Below are positions 1-7,166 of a stretch of 64,000 bases of DNA, one piece after another. Below the pieces are notes generated by a model. That model was not told where the DNA came from. It did not search any database and saw only the letters and a program-made list of their open reading frames with translations. This DNA is from Nitrospira sp. GTDB lineage: Bacteria; Nitrospirota; Nitrospiria; Nitrospirales; Nitrospiraceae. Each line of letters begins with the position of its first letter. Position 1 is the first letter of the stretch. A program made the position numbers and the translations under genes. The stretch is taken from NCBI GenBank assembly GCA_022842445.1, contig JALHPO010000001.1, positions 419,144 through 483,143 of the forward strand, read 5' to 3'.

Positions 1-738
1 AAGACCGCCTCGGAAGGGGCGGCCTTCGTTCGCGAGATCGCACCCCGGATCCCCACCACGCCGACCGTCGAATTCGTAATCGCTCCTCCCTTCACAGCGT
101 TGGAATCGGTCCGCGCGGCGCTTACCCCGTCGTCTCCGATCCAACTCGGCGCACAAAATTTATTTTGGGAAAGCCATGGGGCCTACACCGGTGAAGTGTC
201 CGCGCCGATGCTCAGAGAGCTCGGCTGCCGGTACGTCATTCTCGGCCATTCGGAACGTCGTGCGCTGTTCGGGGAGCAGAATGATGGCATTCAGAAGAAA
301 GTTCACGCCGCCCTCGCCCATGGGATCAGACCGATTCTGTGCGTCGGGGAATCCTTATCCCAGCGGGAACACGGGACGACAACGGAGGTCATTCTGCAAC
401 AGCTGACTGGAAGCCTGGCTGGTCTTTCGCCTCACGATATGGCCGCCGTCTCAATCGCCTATGAACCGGTGTGGGCCATCGGGACCGGAAAAGCCGCGAC
501 GACCAATCAAGCCGTCGCCGCACACCGAACGATTCGAACCTTCCTCTCCGACACCTGGTCCAGCGATGTCTCAAACGCCACACGAATCTTGTATGGAGGC
601 AGCGTGACGCCCGGAAATATCGAAGGTCTGTTGCAGACAGACCAGATCGATGGCGCATTAATCGGCGGGGCTTGTCTCCAGGCTGAATCTTTTGTTACAA
701 TCGCCTCCGTTGCTCAATTGATCGGAGCCCGACGCTAA
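1..738 (+). CDS. tpiA: Triosephosphate isomerase, 5' end missing
   Basis: TpiA interconverts dihydroxyacetone phosphate and glyceraldehyde 3-phosphate in cytosolic glycolysis/gluconeogenesis. The reading frame is open from base 1 and reads as the family sequence just after the lost start, so the gene is cut by the window edge. Visible hallmarks are the GHSERR segment carrying the catalytic His, the [12 protein letters not shown] segment carrying the catalytic Glu, and the phosphate-binding YGGSV and GGA segments near the C-terminus. A TTG at 100 is in frame but lies inside the fold and is not the start. secG follows after 3 bases, a common gene pair, suggesting co-transcription. Confidence 0.97.
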   Translation, partial: KTASEGAAFVREIAPRIPTTPTVEFVIAPPFTALESVRAALTPSSPIQLGAQNLFWESHGAYTGEVSAPMLRELGCRYVILGHSERRALFGEQNDGIQKKVHAALAHGIRPILCVGESLSQREHGTTTEVILQQLTGSLAGLSPHDMAAVSIAYEPVWAIGTGKAATTNQAVAAHRTIRTFLSDTWSSDVSNATRILYGGSVTPGNIEGLLQTDQIDGALIGGACLQAESFVTIASVAQLIGARR

Positions 739-741
739 ACA

Positions 742-1077
742 ATGTATACTTTGATTGTTGTCATCCATGTCTTCATCTGTGTCCTCATGATCGGCGCCAT
801 TCTCCTCCAATCTGGTAAAGGCGCGGAGATCGGTGCCTCATTCGGCGGATCGAGCCAAACCGTGTTCGGCAGCCGGGGCCCGGCCAATTTCCTGAGCAAG
901 CTCACCGTCGTGGTGGCGGCAATCTTCATGATTACCTCGTTCACGCTGGCGATATTGGCCAAGCAACGGACCTTCGAATCGACCGTCATCGATTTGAATA
1001 CGAAAAGTGAGTCGGCTTCTCCTGCAACCCCGGCCCAGCCTGCGACGGAACCCACCCCTGCTCCAGCAGGCAAGTAA
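742..1077 (+). CDS. secG: Preprotein translocase subunit SecG
   Basis: SecG is the small accessory subunit of the SecYEG protein-conducting channel in the inner membrane. The 111-residue product has two hydrophobic segments (about residues 2-22 and 52-72) separated by the conserved stretch with GKGAEIGASFGGSSQTVFGSRG, which is diagnostic. The C-terminus is a Pro/Ala/Thr-rich tail. The ATG lies 3 bases after the tpiA stop and no strong ribosome-binding site is visible, so translation is probably coupled to tpiA. Length is normal for the family. Confidence 0.96.
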   Translation: MYTLIVVIHVFICVLMIGAILLQSGKGAEIGASFGGSSQTVFGSRGPANFLSKLTVVVAAIFMITSFTLAILAKQRTFESTVIDLNTKSESASPATPAQPATEPTPAPAGK

Positions 1078-1148
1078 CCCGGCCGTTGGGCATCTAGTCG
1101 TAAATCGTCAGGCGTCATTCGTCAAACGAGTAATGAGACAAGAATCTA

Positions 1149-1240
1149 TGGCGTATGGCTATGGCACGGGACAGGAGTGAGTTGCGTAAGACCTGCGCTC
1201 ATCCGATCACGTGCTATACGCCACTAGCTATAGGCTCTAT
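1149..1240. repeat. Low-complexity intergenic tract, family A
   Basis: The gap between the convergent secG and ilvE genes holds a degenerate tract built from short words such as TATGGCGTATGGCTATGG on the left and GCTATACGCCACTAGCTATAG on the right. The two halves are partly complementary (ATGGCGTAT with ATACGCCA), so the tract could fold. Similar words recur at about 11770-11812 and 14258-14341. No gene is visible here. The function is unknown. Confidence 0.5.
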
Positions 1241-1245
1241 TTCCC

Positions 1246-2160
1246 TCAGATCCGCGTGAGCCACGAGGCATGCGAAGGGTCTTCCCCGCGCACGATTGAA
1301 AAGAAGGTCTTTTGCAGTGCCATGGTGATCGGTCCCGGCTTGCCATTTCCGATCTTCCGGTTGTCAATTTCACGAACCGGCGTCAATTCCGCAGCCGTGC
1401 CGGTGACGAACACTTCATCGGCAACATACATTTCATCCCGCGTGAACCGTTCCTCAACCACGGGAATGTTGCGCTCCTTCGCCAGCTCGATCACGGAGTT
1501 TCTGGTGATCCCTTCAAGGATCGACGTCAACGGCGTCGTTTTCAGCTTCCCTCGGCGGACGATGAACACATTCTCTCCCGTCCCCTCGGACACATACCCC
1601 TCGGCGTCGAGCAGAATCGCCTCATCATATCCGGCAATCTTGGCTTCCCGCTTGGCCATAATCGAATTCACGTAATAGCCCGATATTTTTCCCTTGGTCA
1701 TCGACACGTTGACATGATGCCTGGTAAACGAGGAGATGCAGGCACGCATCCCATTCGCCAGCGCGTCTTCTCCCAAGTACGCCCCCCACTTCCACGCCGC
1801 CACGGCTACGCGGATCGGATTGTCGCCTGGATGCACCCCCATCGCTCCATAGCCGATATACACCAGCGGCCGGATATAACAGGCCTCGAGCCGGTTGATA
1901 CGGACCGTTTCGACGATCGCCTCGGCAATGTGTTTCTTATCGTAGGGCATGGCCATCATGCCGATGTGAGCCGAATCGAACAACCGATCGACGTGTTCAT
2001 CAAGCCGAAAGATGGCGGACCCGGACTTGCCCTTGTAGCAACGGATGCCCTCAAAGGCAGCCAAGCCGTAATGCAGCGAGTGGGTCAGGATATGGACGTT
2101 GGCCTCTTCCCAGGCCACGAACTTGCCGTCCATCCAGATTTTTTCGACCGGTTCCAGCAT
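1246..2160 (-). CDS. ilvE: Branched-chain amino acid aminotransferase
   Basis: This is a PLP-dependent class IV aminotransferase that performs the last step of valine, leucine and isoleucine synthesis (2-oxo acid plus glutamate). The 304-residue product has the usual family length. The conserved stretch around the PLP-binding lysine (KGKISGYYVNSIMAKREA) and the class IV signature EGTGENVF are both visible. The ATG at 2160 follows an AAGGAG ribosome-binding site with a 9-base gap. It is convergent with secG and stands alone, with the MITE-like element behind its promoter side. Confidence 0.95.
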   Translation of the reverse strand: MLEPVEKIWMDGKFVAWEEANVHILTHSLHYGLAAFEGIRCYKGKSGSAIFRLDEHVDRLFDSAHIGMMAMPYDKKHIAEAIVETVRINRLEACYIRPLVYIGYGAMGVHPGDNPIRVAVAAWKWGAYLGEDALANGMRACISSFTRHHVNVSMTKGKISGYYVNSIMAKREAKIAGYDEAILLDAEGYVSEGTGENVFIVRRGKLKTTPLTSILEGITRNSVIELAKERNIPVVEERFTRDEMYVADEVFVTGTAAELTPVREIDNRKIGNGKPGPITMALQKTFFSIVRGEDPSHASWLTRI

Positions 2161-2293
2161 CAGACGTTACTCCTTCACGCAGCGGCGACAGGCCTGCATA
2201 TAATTGACGTGCGCGACTATATCGTGAGGCTGGAAGGTCGTCAAGCAATCGGATGGGGTACGATTACGATACAGTGCGAGGCAGATGCCCTAA

Positions 2294-2502
2294 CCCACAT
2301 TATTCATGAGCGCTTCTACTGCAACCGCCGATACGCCGCTGCAACAAGCCTGGCCGTAGATGTCTCACGGCCAGGCGAGCAGGCTCGCCCCTCGCGACCT
2401 CGACATACTGTTTCAAGTATGCCTCGGTCTCTCAGGGCTCCGCATGCCCGTCTCGCCTGGCGTCTTGGCGGTTTCGTCACGAACCATTATGAATAATGCG
2501 GG
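2294..2502. mobile_element. MITE-like element with 14-bp terminal inverted repeats
   Basis: The segment starts with CCCACATTATTCAT (2294-2307) and ends with the reverse complement of CCCGCATTATTCAT (2489-2502), a 13/14 match. Both ends are flanked by the direct repeat CTAA (2290-2293 and 2503-2506), as expected for a 4-bp target-site duplication. Inside is nested dyad symmetry: CCAGGCGAG (2371-2379) pairs with CTCGCCTGG (2452-2460), enclosing a CATACT/AGTATG hairpin (2404-2420). There is no transposase, so it would need one in trans. The end sequence and 4-bp duplication recall IS1380-type elements, but that attribution is tentative. It accounts for most of the 342-base gap between ilvE and the PilZ gene. 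Confidence 0.75.
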
Positions 2503-2865
2503 CTAAGAGGAGATGCGATCTAAGGTAGGGTTCAAATAGGTTCGCAGGCGAGCGCTTAGGAAGATCCCGATCCGATCCTGATCGTCAGGCTTCACCATGA
2601 CCACTTTAGCGCCAAACAAGAGACCGCGAACCCAGCGAATTACAACCCGCTGCATTTCAACCGGTTCATCCTTATCGGAAAGAGACAGCCGCACGGCCAG
2701 TTCCATTCCCGGCGCCACCTGGTGATCGCCGAGCACCCGAAACCCGTTGCGGGACATATTCATGACCGTCCCCTTTCCAAGAAACTCTCCGCCCATGTAA
2801 TATATGTCGCAGCGAACAGGAATTCGGTGATAGGTACGGATCACAAATCGGCTGGCTGAAGGCAT
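2503..2865 (-). CDS. PilZ domain protein
   Basis: This 120-residue protein is a likely single-domain c-di-GMP receptor. The N-terminal part has R-x-x-x-R-like basic residues (RTYHRIPVRCDIYY), and the middle shows the PilZ NMSRNGF segment (equivalent to D/NxSxxG) followed by beta strands. The ATG at 2865 is chosen over one 15 codons upstream because a GGGAGAGAG ribosome-binding site lies just before it. The stop codon sits in the CTAA duplication flanking the MITE-like element. It is divergent from rplU. The pathway it controls cannot be told from context. Confidence 0.85.
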   Translation of the reverse strand: MPSASRFVIRTYHRIPVRCDIYYMGGEFLGKGTVMNMSRNGFRVLGDHQVAPGMELAVRLSLSDKDEPVEMQRVVIRWVRGLLFGAKVVMVKPDDQDRIGIFLSARLRTYLNPTLDRISS

Positions 2866-3052
2866 ACTCTCTCCCTTGCAAAAAACCGGCAAACACCAGG
2901 AAAATGGCATCTCACCGATCTCACCGGAACTGCTTATGCGGGCAGCATACGTTTTTCTTCGCCTCCGCTCCTAGCCCTCCAGAAGAGGGGGGACTCCCGT
3001 GTCGAAGTCCTCACGAACCGGACGCAGGCAAAACAAAAACCATGAGGCGCGC

Positions 3053-3082
3053 TTGACACTCTCTTCAACGATGTGTTACACG
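3053..3082 (+). promoter_or_regulatory. Candidate promoter of rplU-rpmA
   Basis: A perfect TTGACA (3053-3058) is followed after 17-18 bases by TTACAC/TACACG, a weak -10 match, about 30 bases before the rplU start. The gap between the divergent PilZ gene and rplU is 245 bases and holds no other gene. Confidence 0.45.
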
Positions 3083-3110
3083 ATTCGGTCCAATGTGGGG
3101 TATATAAGAT

Positions 3111-3425
3111 ATGTACGCAATTATTGAAACAGGTGGAAAGCAGTATCGGGTTGAGGCCGGCTCGACGATTCAAGTTGAGCGCTTGCCCGGTGACGTAGGT
3201 GGCGTCGTCAACTTGGACCAGGTTCGCCTGGTGCATGGGGATGCCGGTCTGGTGATCGGACAGCCGCTCGTGCAGGGCGCAACGGTCACGGCCGAAATTG
3301 TCCGGCACGGCCGCACCAGGTCGATTACGGTCTTCAAGAAAAAGCGCCGGAAGAATTACCGCCGGACGCGCGGGCACCGGCAAGGTTTTACGAAACTGCT
3401 CGTGAAGGAAATTGCTACGGCATAG
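3111..3425 (+). CDS. rplU: 50S ribosomal protein L21
   Basis: L21 is a 23S rRNA-binding protein of the large ribosomal subunit. The 104-residue product starts MYAIIETGGKQYRVEAG, the family hallmark, and ends with the basic KKKRRKNYRRTRGHRQGFT segment that contacts rRNA. Length is standard. rpmA follows after 21 bases, the usual L21-L27 operon order. The ribosome-binding site is weak (a GGGG run about 8-12 bases upstream). Confidence 0.98.
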   Translation: MYAIIETGGKQYRVEAGSTIQVERLPGDVGGVVNLDQVRLVHGDAGLVIGQPLVQGATVTAEIVRHGRTRSITVFKKKRRKNYRRTRGHRQGFTKLLVKEIATA

Positions 3426-3446
3426 CAGGCACAAAAAGGACTTTCC

Positions 3447-3710
3447 ATGGCAACAAACAAAGGCGGCGGATCATCACGGAATGGGCGGGACAGTAATCCC
3501 CAGTATTTGGGCGTCAAAGCCTATGGGGGTGAAACCGTCACGGCCGGCAGCATCATCGTCCGCCAACGCGGCACGAAGTTCTTTCCCGGTTTCAACGTCG
3601 ATCTCGGACGCGATCACACGTTGTTTGCTCGGGTGACCGGCACGGTGAAGTTCGAAGGCGGGCGAGCCAGACGGAAAGTCAGCGTGTACCCAGCCCCCGC
3701 CAAATCCTGA
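3447..3710 (+). CDS. rpmA: 50S ribosomal protein L27
   Basis: L27 sits near the peptidyl-transferase centre. The 87-residue product has the conserved [20 protein letters not shown]-terminus and the [12 protein letters not shown] and [12 protein letters not shown] segments. An AAAAGGA ribosome-binding site precedes the ATG. No N-terminal cleavable extension (as in Firmicutes) is present. It ends the rplU-rpmA pair; obgE follows after 123 bases. Confidence 0.98.
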   Translation: MATNKGGGSSRNGRDSNPQYLGVKAYGGETVTAGSIIVRQRGTKFFPGFNVDLGRDHTLFARVTGTVKFEGGRARRKVSVYPAPAKS

Positions 3711-3833
3711 TTCCCCTCGCACTCACCCACATCGATTGGCTGAGATGATTCGAGATCCCCACCTCTTCCCGGCATGGGCAGGTCGGGTATACTCCTGTCA
3801 GCCTAGAATCGTGCATCCATTGATAGGAACACC

Positions 3834-4859
3834 ATGTTTGTCGATGAAGCGCTGATCACCGTGCGAGCCGGCAAAGGAGGAGACGGCATCTGCAGTTTCC
3901 GCCGGGAGATGTTCGTCCCTCGCGGGGGACCGGACGGAGGAGACGGGGGACATGGCGGCAGCGTCGTCTTAACCGCATCTACCAGACTGACAACCCTGCT
4001 CGACCTTCGCTATCAGAAACATTATGAAGCGGAAGACGGACGGGCCGGCGGCGGCTCCAACTGCACCGGGCGCACAGGGAAAGACACCGTCGTCACCCTC
4101 CCGGTCGGCACCATCGTATATGACGACCAGACCGGTGAGGTGCTTGCCGATCTGGTTGCCGACGGGGAAACAGTGGTCATCGCACAAGGAGGGCGGGGCG
4201 GACGAGGCAACAGCAACTACGCCACATCCACCAATCGCGTGCCGACACGGTTTACACATGGCACGGCCGGCGAAGAACGAACGCTGCGGCTTGAGCTGAA
4301 GCTGCTCGCCGATGTCGGGCTGGTCGGATTTCCAAACGCCGGCAAATCGACGCTCATTTCAGTCATCTCATCGGCCACGCCGAAAATCGCTGATTATCCC
4401 TTTACGACATTGACGCCCCATCTCGGCGTCGTCCGTTGGGGGTCGGATCGCAGCTTCGTCGTCGCAGACATCCCCGGACTCATTGAAGGCGCGCATGACG
4501 GCAAGGGGCTGGGATTTCAGTTTCTTCGGCATATCGAACGCACAGCCTTCCTGCTTCACCTGATCGATGTCTCAGAATGGGCGCCGGATGAGCCGGTCAT
4601 CAGCTTCGAGACCATGCGGCAAGAGCTGGCTGCTTATGACGAAGCGCTCAACGACCGGCCGTTCGCCGTCATCGCGACAAAGATCGACATCAGCGGCGCG
4701 TGCGACCGGCTGACACAACTGCAAACCTACTGCAAGCGCCATCAGTACACCTGCCTCCCCGTGTCATCCGCAACAAGGGAAGGCCTCGACGACCTGATCA
4801 CCTTCGTCGGCTCGCAGGTGGACCGCCTGAGGAAGACGCCATGCGAGACGAGATCCTAA
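3834..4859 (+). CDS. obgE: GTPase Obg (ribosome assembly, stress)
   Basis: Obg is a conserved GTPase acting in late 50S assembly and stress control. Residues 1-158 form the glycine-rich OBG fold (FVDEALITVRAGKGGDG, RGGPDGGDGGHGG). The G domain follows, with the P-loop GFPNAGKST, the switch region DIPGLIEGAHDGKGLG, and a TKID guanine-specificity motif. The 341-residue protein lacks the C-terminal OCT domain seen in some homologues. The 3' end overlaps proB by 19 bases, so the two are translationally coupled. Confidence 0.97.
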   Translation: MFVDEALITVRAGKGGDGICSFRREMFVPRGGPDGGDGGHGGSVVLTASTRLTTLLDLRYQKHYEAEDGRAGGGSNCTGRTGKDTVVTLPVGTIVYDDQTGEVLADLVADGETVVIAQGGRGGRGNSNYATSTNRVPTRFTHGTAGEERTLRLELKLLADVGLVGFPNAGKSTLISVISSATPKIADYPFTTLTPHLGVVRWGSDRSFVVADIPGLIEGAHDGKGLGFQFLRHIERTAFLLHLIDVSEWAPDEPVISFETMRQELAAYDEALNDRPFAVIATKIDISGACDRLTQLQTYCKRHQYTCLPVSSATREGLDDLITFVGSQVDRLRKTPCETRS

Positions 4860-5962
4860 GGCACGCCAAGCGCATCGTCGTCAAAATCGGCAGCAGTTTG
4901 ATCGCTTCCCGCGCCACAGGCTTGCGCCCCGAGCAAATCGAGCGCCTAGCCGACGAGATCGCCGCGCTCCGAACGAGCGGCCGCGACGTGCTGGTCGTGT
5001 CGTCGGGCGCCATCGTGTCCGGGATCAAGAAGTTGCAACTCAAGGAATACCCCAAGAGTCTTCCAGTCAAGCAGGCGGCCGCAGCGGTCGGGCAAAGCCG
5101 GCTCATGTGGGCCTATGAAAAGGCGTTCGAGCGGCTGGGCATTCAAGTCGCCCAAGTGCTCCTCACGCATCAAGACCTCGCAGATCGCCGGCGGTTCTTG
5201 AATGCCCGCTACACGCTGACGGCGCTCATCGGATTCGGCGTCCTGCCGATCATCAACGAGAACGATACCGTCGCGGTCGAGGAAATCAGGGTCGGCGACA
5301 ACGATACGCTCGCAAGCGAGGTCGCCCATCTGGTCGATGCGGATTTGCTGGTGATTCTCTCCGATGTCGATGGACTCTACACGGAAGATCCGAGAAAACA
5401 TCCCGCCGCCTCGCTGATCCCGCTCATTCCCGATATTACCGAGGACATCGAACGCCGAGCCGGAGTCTCCAGCACCTTCGAGGGCACAGGAGGCATGGCC
5501 ACGAAAGTCCGCGCCGCCAAGAAAGTCGGTGAGTACGGCGTCTCCACGCTGATCGTCAACGGGGAACGGGCCGGACTCCTTCCCGGCGTCCTTGCCGGCG
5601 GGCCCGGCGGCAGCCTCTTTGTTGCACGCGAACGGCGGCTGACCAGCCGAAAACATTGGATTGCCTTTACCCTGCGCCCCCGTGGACATGTCCGCCTGGA
5701 CCAGGGTGCGGTCGAGGCCTTGACCGCGCGGGGCAAAAGCCTCCTTGCCTCCGGCATCATCGAGGTCATCGGGGAGTTTGAGGCGGGAGATCCGGTGGGC
5801 TGTCTCGACACCGATGGAAAAGAGTTTGCCAAGGGCCTCGTCAATTTTCCTTCTGCTCTGTTGAAGCAGATGAAAGGCCTTAAAACTCAGGATATTCAAC
5901 GGCAGATCGGCCCCCAGGAGTACGAAGAAGTGATCCACCGGGACAATCTGGTGATTCTCTGA
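4841..5962 (+). CDS. proB: Glutamate 5-kinase
   Basis: ProB phosphorylates glutamate, the first step of proline synthesis. The 373-residue product has the amino-acid-kinase N-terminus (RIVVKIGSSLIA), the GAIVSG loop, the IINENDTVAVEEIRVGDNDTLAS segment and DVDGLYTEDPR, followed by a C-terminal PUA domain (about 280-360). The ATG at 4841 was chosen although the frame is open further upstream, because upstream sequence is obgE coding in another frame and family proteins start at this lysine-rich beta strand. It overlaps obgE by 19 bases. Confidence 0.97.
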   Translation: MRDEILRHAKRIVVKIGSSLIASRATGLRPEQIERLADEIAALRTSGRDVLVVSSGAIVSGIKKLQLKEYPKSLPVKQAAAAVGQSRLMWAYEKAFERLGIQVAQVLLTHQDLADRRRFLNARYTLTALIGFGVLPIINENDTVAVEEIRVGDNDTLASEVAHLVDADLLVILSDVDGLYTEDPRKHPAASLIPLIPDITEDIERRAGVSSTFEGTGGMATKVRAAKKVGEYGVSTLIVNGERAGLLPGVLAGGPGGSLFVARERRLTSRKHWIAFTLRPRGHVRLDQGAVEALTARGKSLLASGIIEVIGEFEAGDPVGCLDTDGKEFAKGLVNFPSALLKQMKGLKTQDIQRQIGPQEYEEVIHRDNLVIL

Positions 5963-5965
5963 GTG

Positions 5966-6075
5966 TTGAGTTGTAGATTGTGAGTTGTGAGTTATGTGTG
6001 CCCGAGAATCCGACCGCTCACCCCTCGCCCCGCTTCGCCCGCTCAGCGAGGCGAGCCCTCACCCCTCACTGCGGA
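5966..6075. repeat. Low-complexity tract, family B, with hairpin
   Basis: The proB-nadD junction holds GTTGAGTTGTAGATTGTGAGTTGTGAG on the left and CTCACCCCTCGCC / CTCACCCCTCACT on the right, words that also occur in the gaps around the secretion genes at 46-55 kb. It encloses an imperfect hairpin (GCTTCGCC with GGCGAGC). The annotated ATG of nadD lies inside it, so the first codons of nadD may be tract-derived. Confidence 0.5.
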
Positions 6076-6758
6076 AATTGGGCCTGCTCGGCGGCAGCTT
6101 CAATCCCATTCACAACGGCCATTTGACCATTGCATCCCTGGTCCGTGACCGACTCCGCCTCGATCAAGTGCTCTTCATTCCCACCGGCGATCCCCCGCAC
6201 AAGCGAGACGGATCCCTGGCCCCGGCCAAGGATCGCTATGAAATGGTCCGCCTCGCCATCGCCGGCATTCCCTCCTTCCAGCTCTCGGACATCGAAATAC
6301 AGCGATCGGGCAAATCCTACTCTATCGATACAATCCGCGAACTGCAGCGACAGTTCGGCTCCTCCGCTGAATTGTATTTCCTCATCGGACTCGACGCGTT
6401 TCTCGATTTCCCCAATTGGAAAGAGCCCATGGAGTTGTTGCGCGCGTGCCGGTTTGTCGTCGTCCCTCGGCCGGGACAATCGTTCCGGTCGCTGGCAAAC
6501 ATGCCGCTGCTGCCCGCACTTGACACCCACGCGCTGGCGCAGCTCGATGCGGGAGCACTGCCGCAATTGGATATTGCGATGCCCTCCTGCAGCGGCATCA
6601 TCTGCCTCCCCATCCCGCCATGCTCCATTTCCGCGTCCGAGATCCGACAACGGATCCGACAGAGGGCGTCGCAGGCAAATATGTTGCCGCCCCCTGTCGA
6701 ATCCTATATACTTCAGCATCGCCTATATCAGGAGGGTTGCGATCGCACAAACATCTAA
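5994..6758 (+). CDS. nadD: Nicotinate-nucleotide adenylyltransferase
   Basis: NadD adenylates nicotinate mononucleotide in NAD synthesis. The nucleotidyltransferase motif GGSFNPIHNGHL and the C-terminal ISASEIR (ISxTxxR-type) motif are clear, as is SYSIDTI in the middle. The only ATG is at 5994, but the 28 residues before the first beta strand come from a low-complexity tract and look non-native; TTG at 6078 would give the usual family N-terminus. Neither has a convincing ribosome-binding site. It overlaps the likely rsfS start by 17 bases. The obgE-proB-nadD-rsfS order is common. Confidence 0.93.
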   Translation: MCARESDRSPLAPLRPLSEASPHPSLRKLGLLGGSFNPIHNGHLTIASLVRDRLRLDQVLFIPTGDPPHKRDGSLAPAKDRYEMVRLAIAGIPSFQLSDIEIQRSGKSYSIDTIRELQRQFGSSAELYFLIGLDAFLDFPNWKEPMELLRACRFVVVPRPGQSFRSLANMPLLPALDTHALAQLDAGALPQLDIAMPSCSGIICLPIPPCSISASEIRQRIRQRASQANMLPPPVESYILQHRLYQEGCDRTNI

Positions 6759-7164
6759 GGCCACCGCCCTCGCCATCGGCAAGGCGATGCTCGATAAGAA
6801 GGCCGTCGATGTCCAGGTGCTGCATGTCGCCCCGCTCACCTCTGTGGCCGATTACCTGGTGATCGGATCGGCTGAATCGGATCGACAGACTCGCGCGATC
6901 GCCGATTATATCGACGGCACACTCTCTCGCAGCGGCCAGCGTCCGTTGAGTATTGAAGGGGCATCCTCCGGACAGTGGGTGTTGCTCGACTTCGGTGATG
7001 TCGTTGCCCATATTTTCCGGCAGGATACCCGATCGCACTATGCCCTGGAACGGCTATGGAGCGATGCAACGCAGCTCCCGCTTCCCGAGGAGGCACCTGC
7101 TCCGGTAGCCGCGCCTAAACGGCGCATCGTCGTACGGAAAGCGGCTGCGCACAAAACGGTCTAG
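6742..7164 (+). CDS. rsfS: Ribosome silencing factor RsfS, probable ATC start
   Basis: RsfS binds L14 and blocks 30S-50S joining in starvation. The protein reads SKATALAIGKAMLDKKAVDVQVLHV..., with the family core ADYLVIGSAESDRQTRAIAD, GQWVLLDFGDVVAHIF and LERLWSDA. No ATG, GTG or TTG lies in frame before this conserved N-terminus except far inside nadD. A textbook AGGAGG (6730-6735) stands 6 bases before an in-frame ATC (6742), which I take as the start. An internal ATG at 6787 would remove conserved helix 1. The C-terminal tail is Pro/Ala/Lys-rich. Confidence 0.88.
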   Translation: MAQTSKATALAIGKAMLDKKAVDVQVLHVAPLTSVADYLVIGSAESDRQTRAIADYIDGTLSRSGQRPLSIEGASSGQWVLLDFGDVVAHIFRQDTRSHYALERLWSDATQLPLPEEAPAPVAAPKRRIVVRKAAAHKTV

Positions 7165-7166
7165 CC

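Noticed and set aside
1312..2496. Plus-strand frame of 394 codons over ilvE and the MITE-like element
   Set aside because: Antisense to a well-supported ilvE; it runs into the transposon-like repeat and has no protein-like pattern.
4946..5938. Long open frame (330 codons) on the minus strand over proB
   Set aside because: It is the complement of a clear proB gene; composition is Arg/Gly/Asp-rich without motifs, as expected from GC-rich antisense frames.
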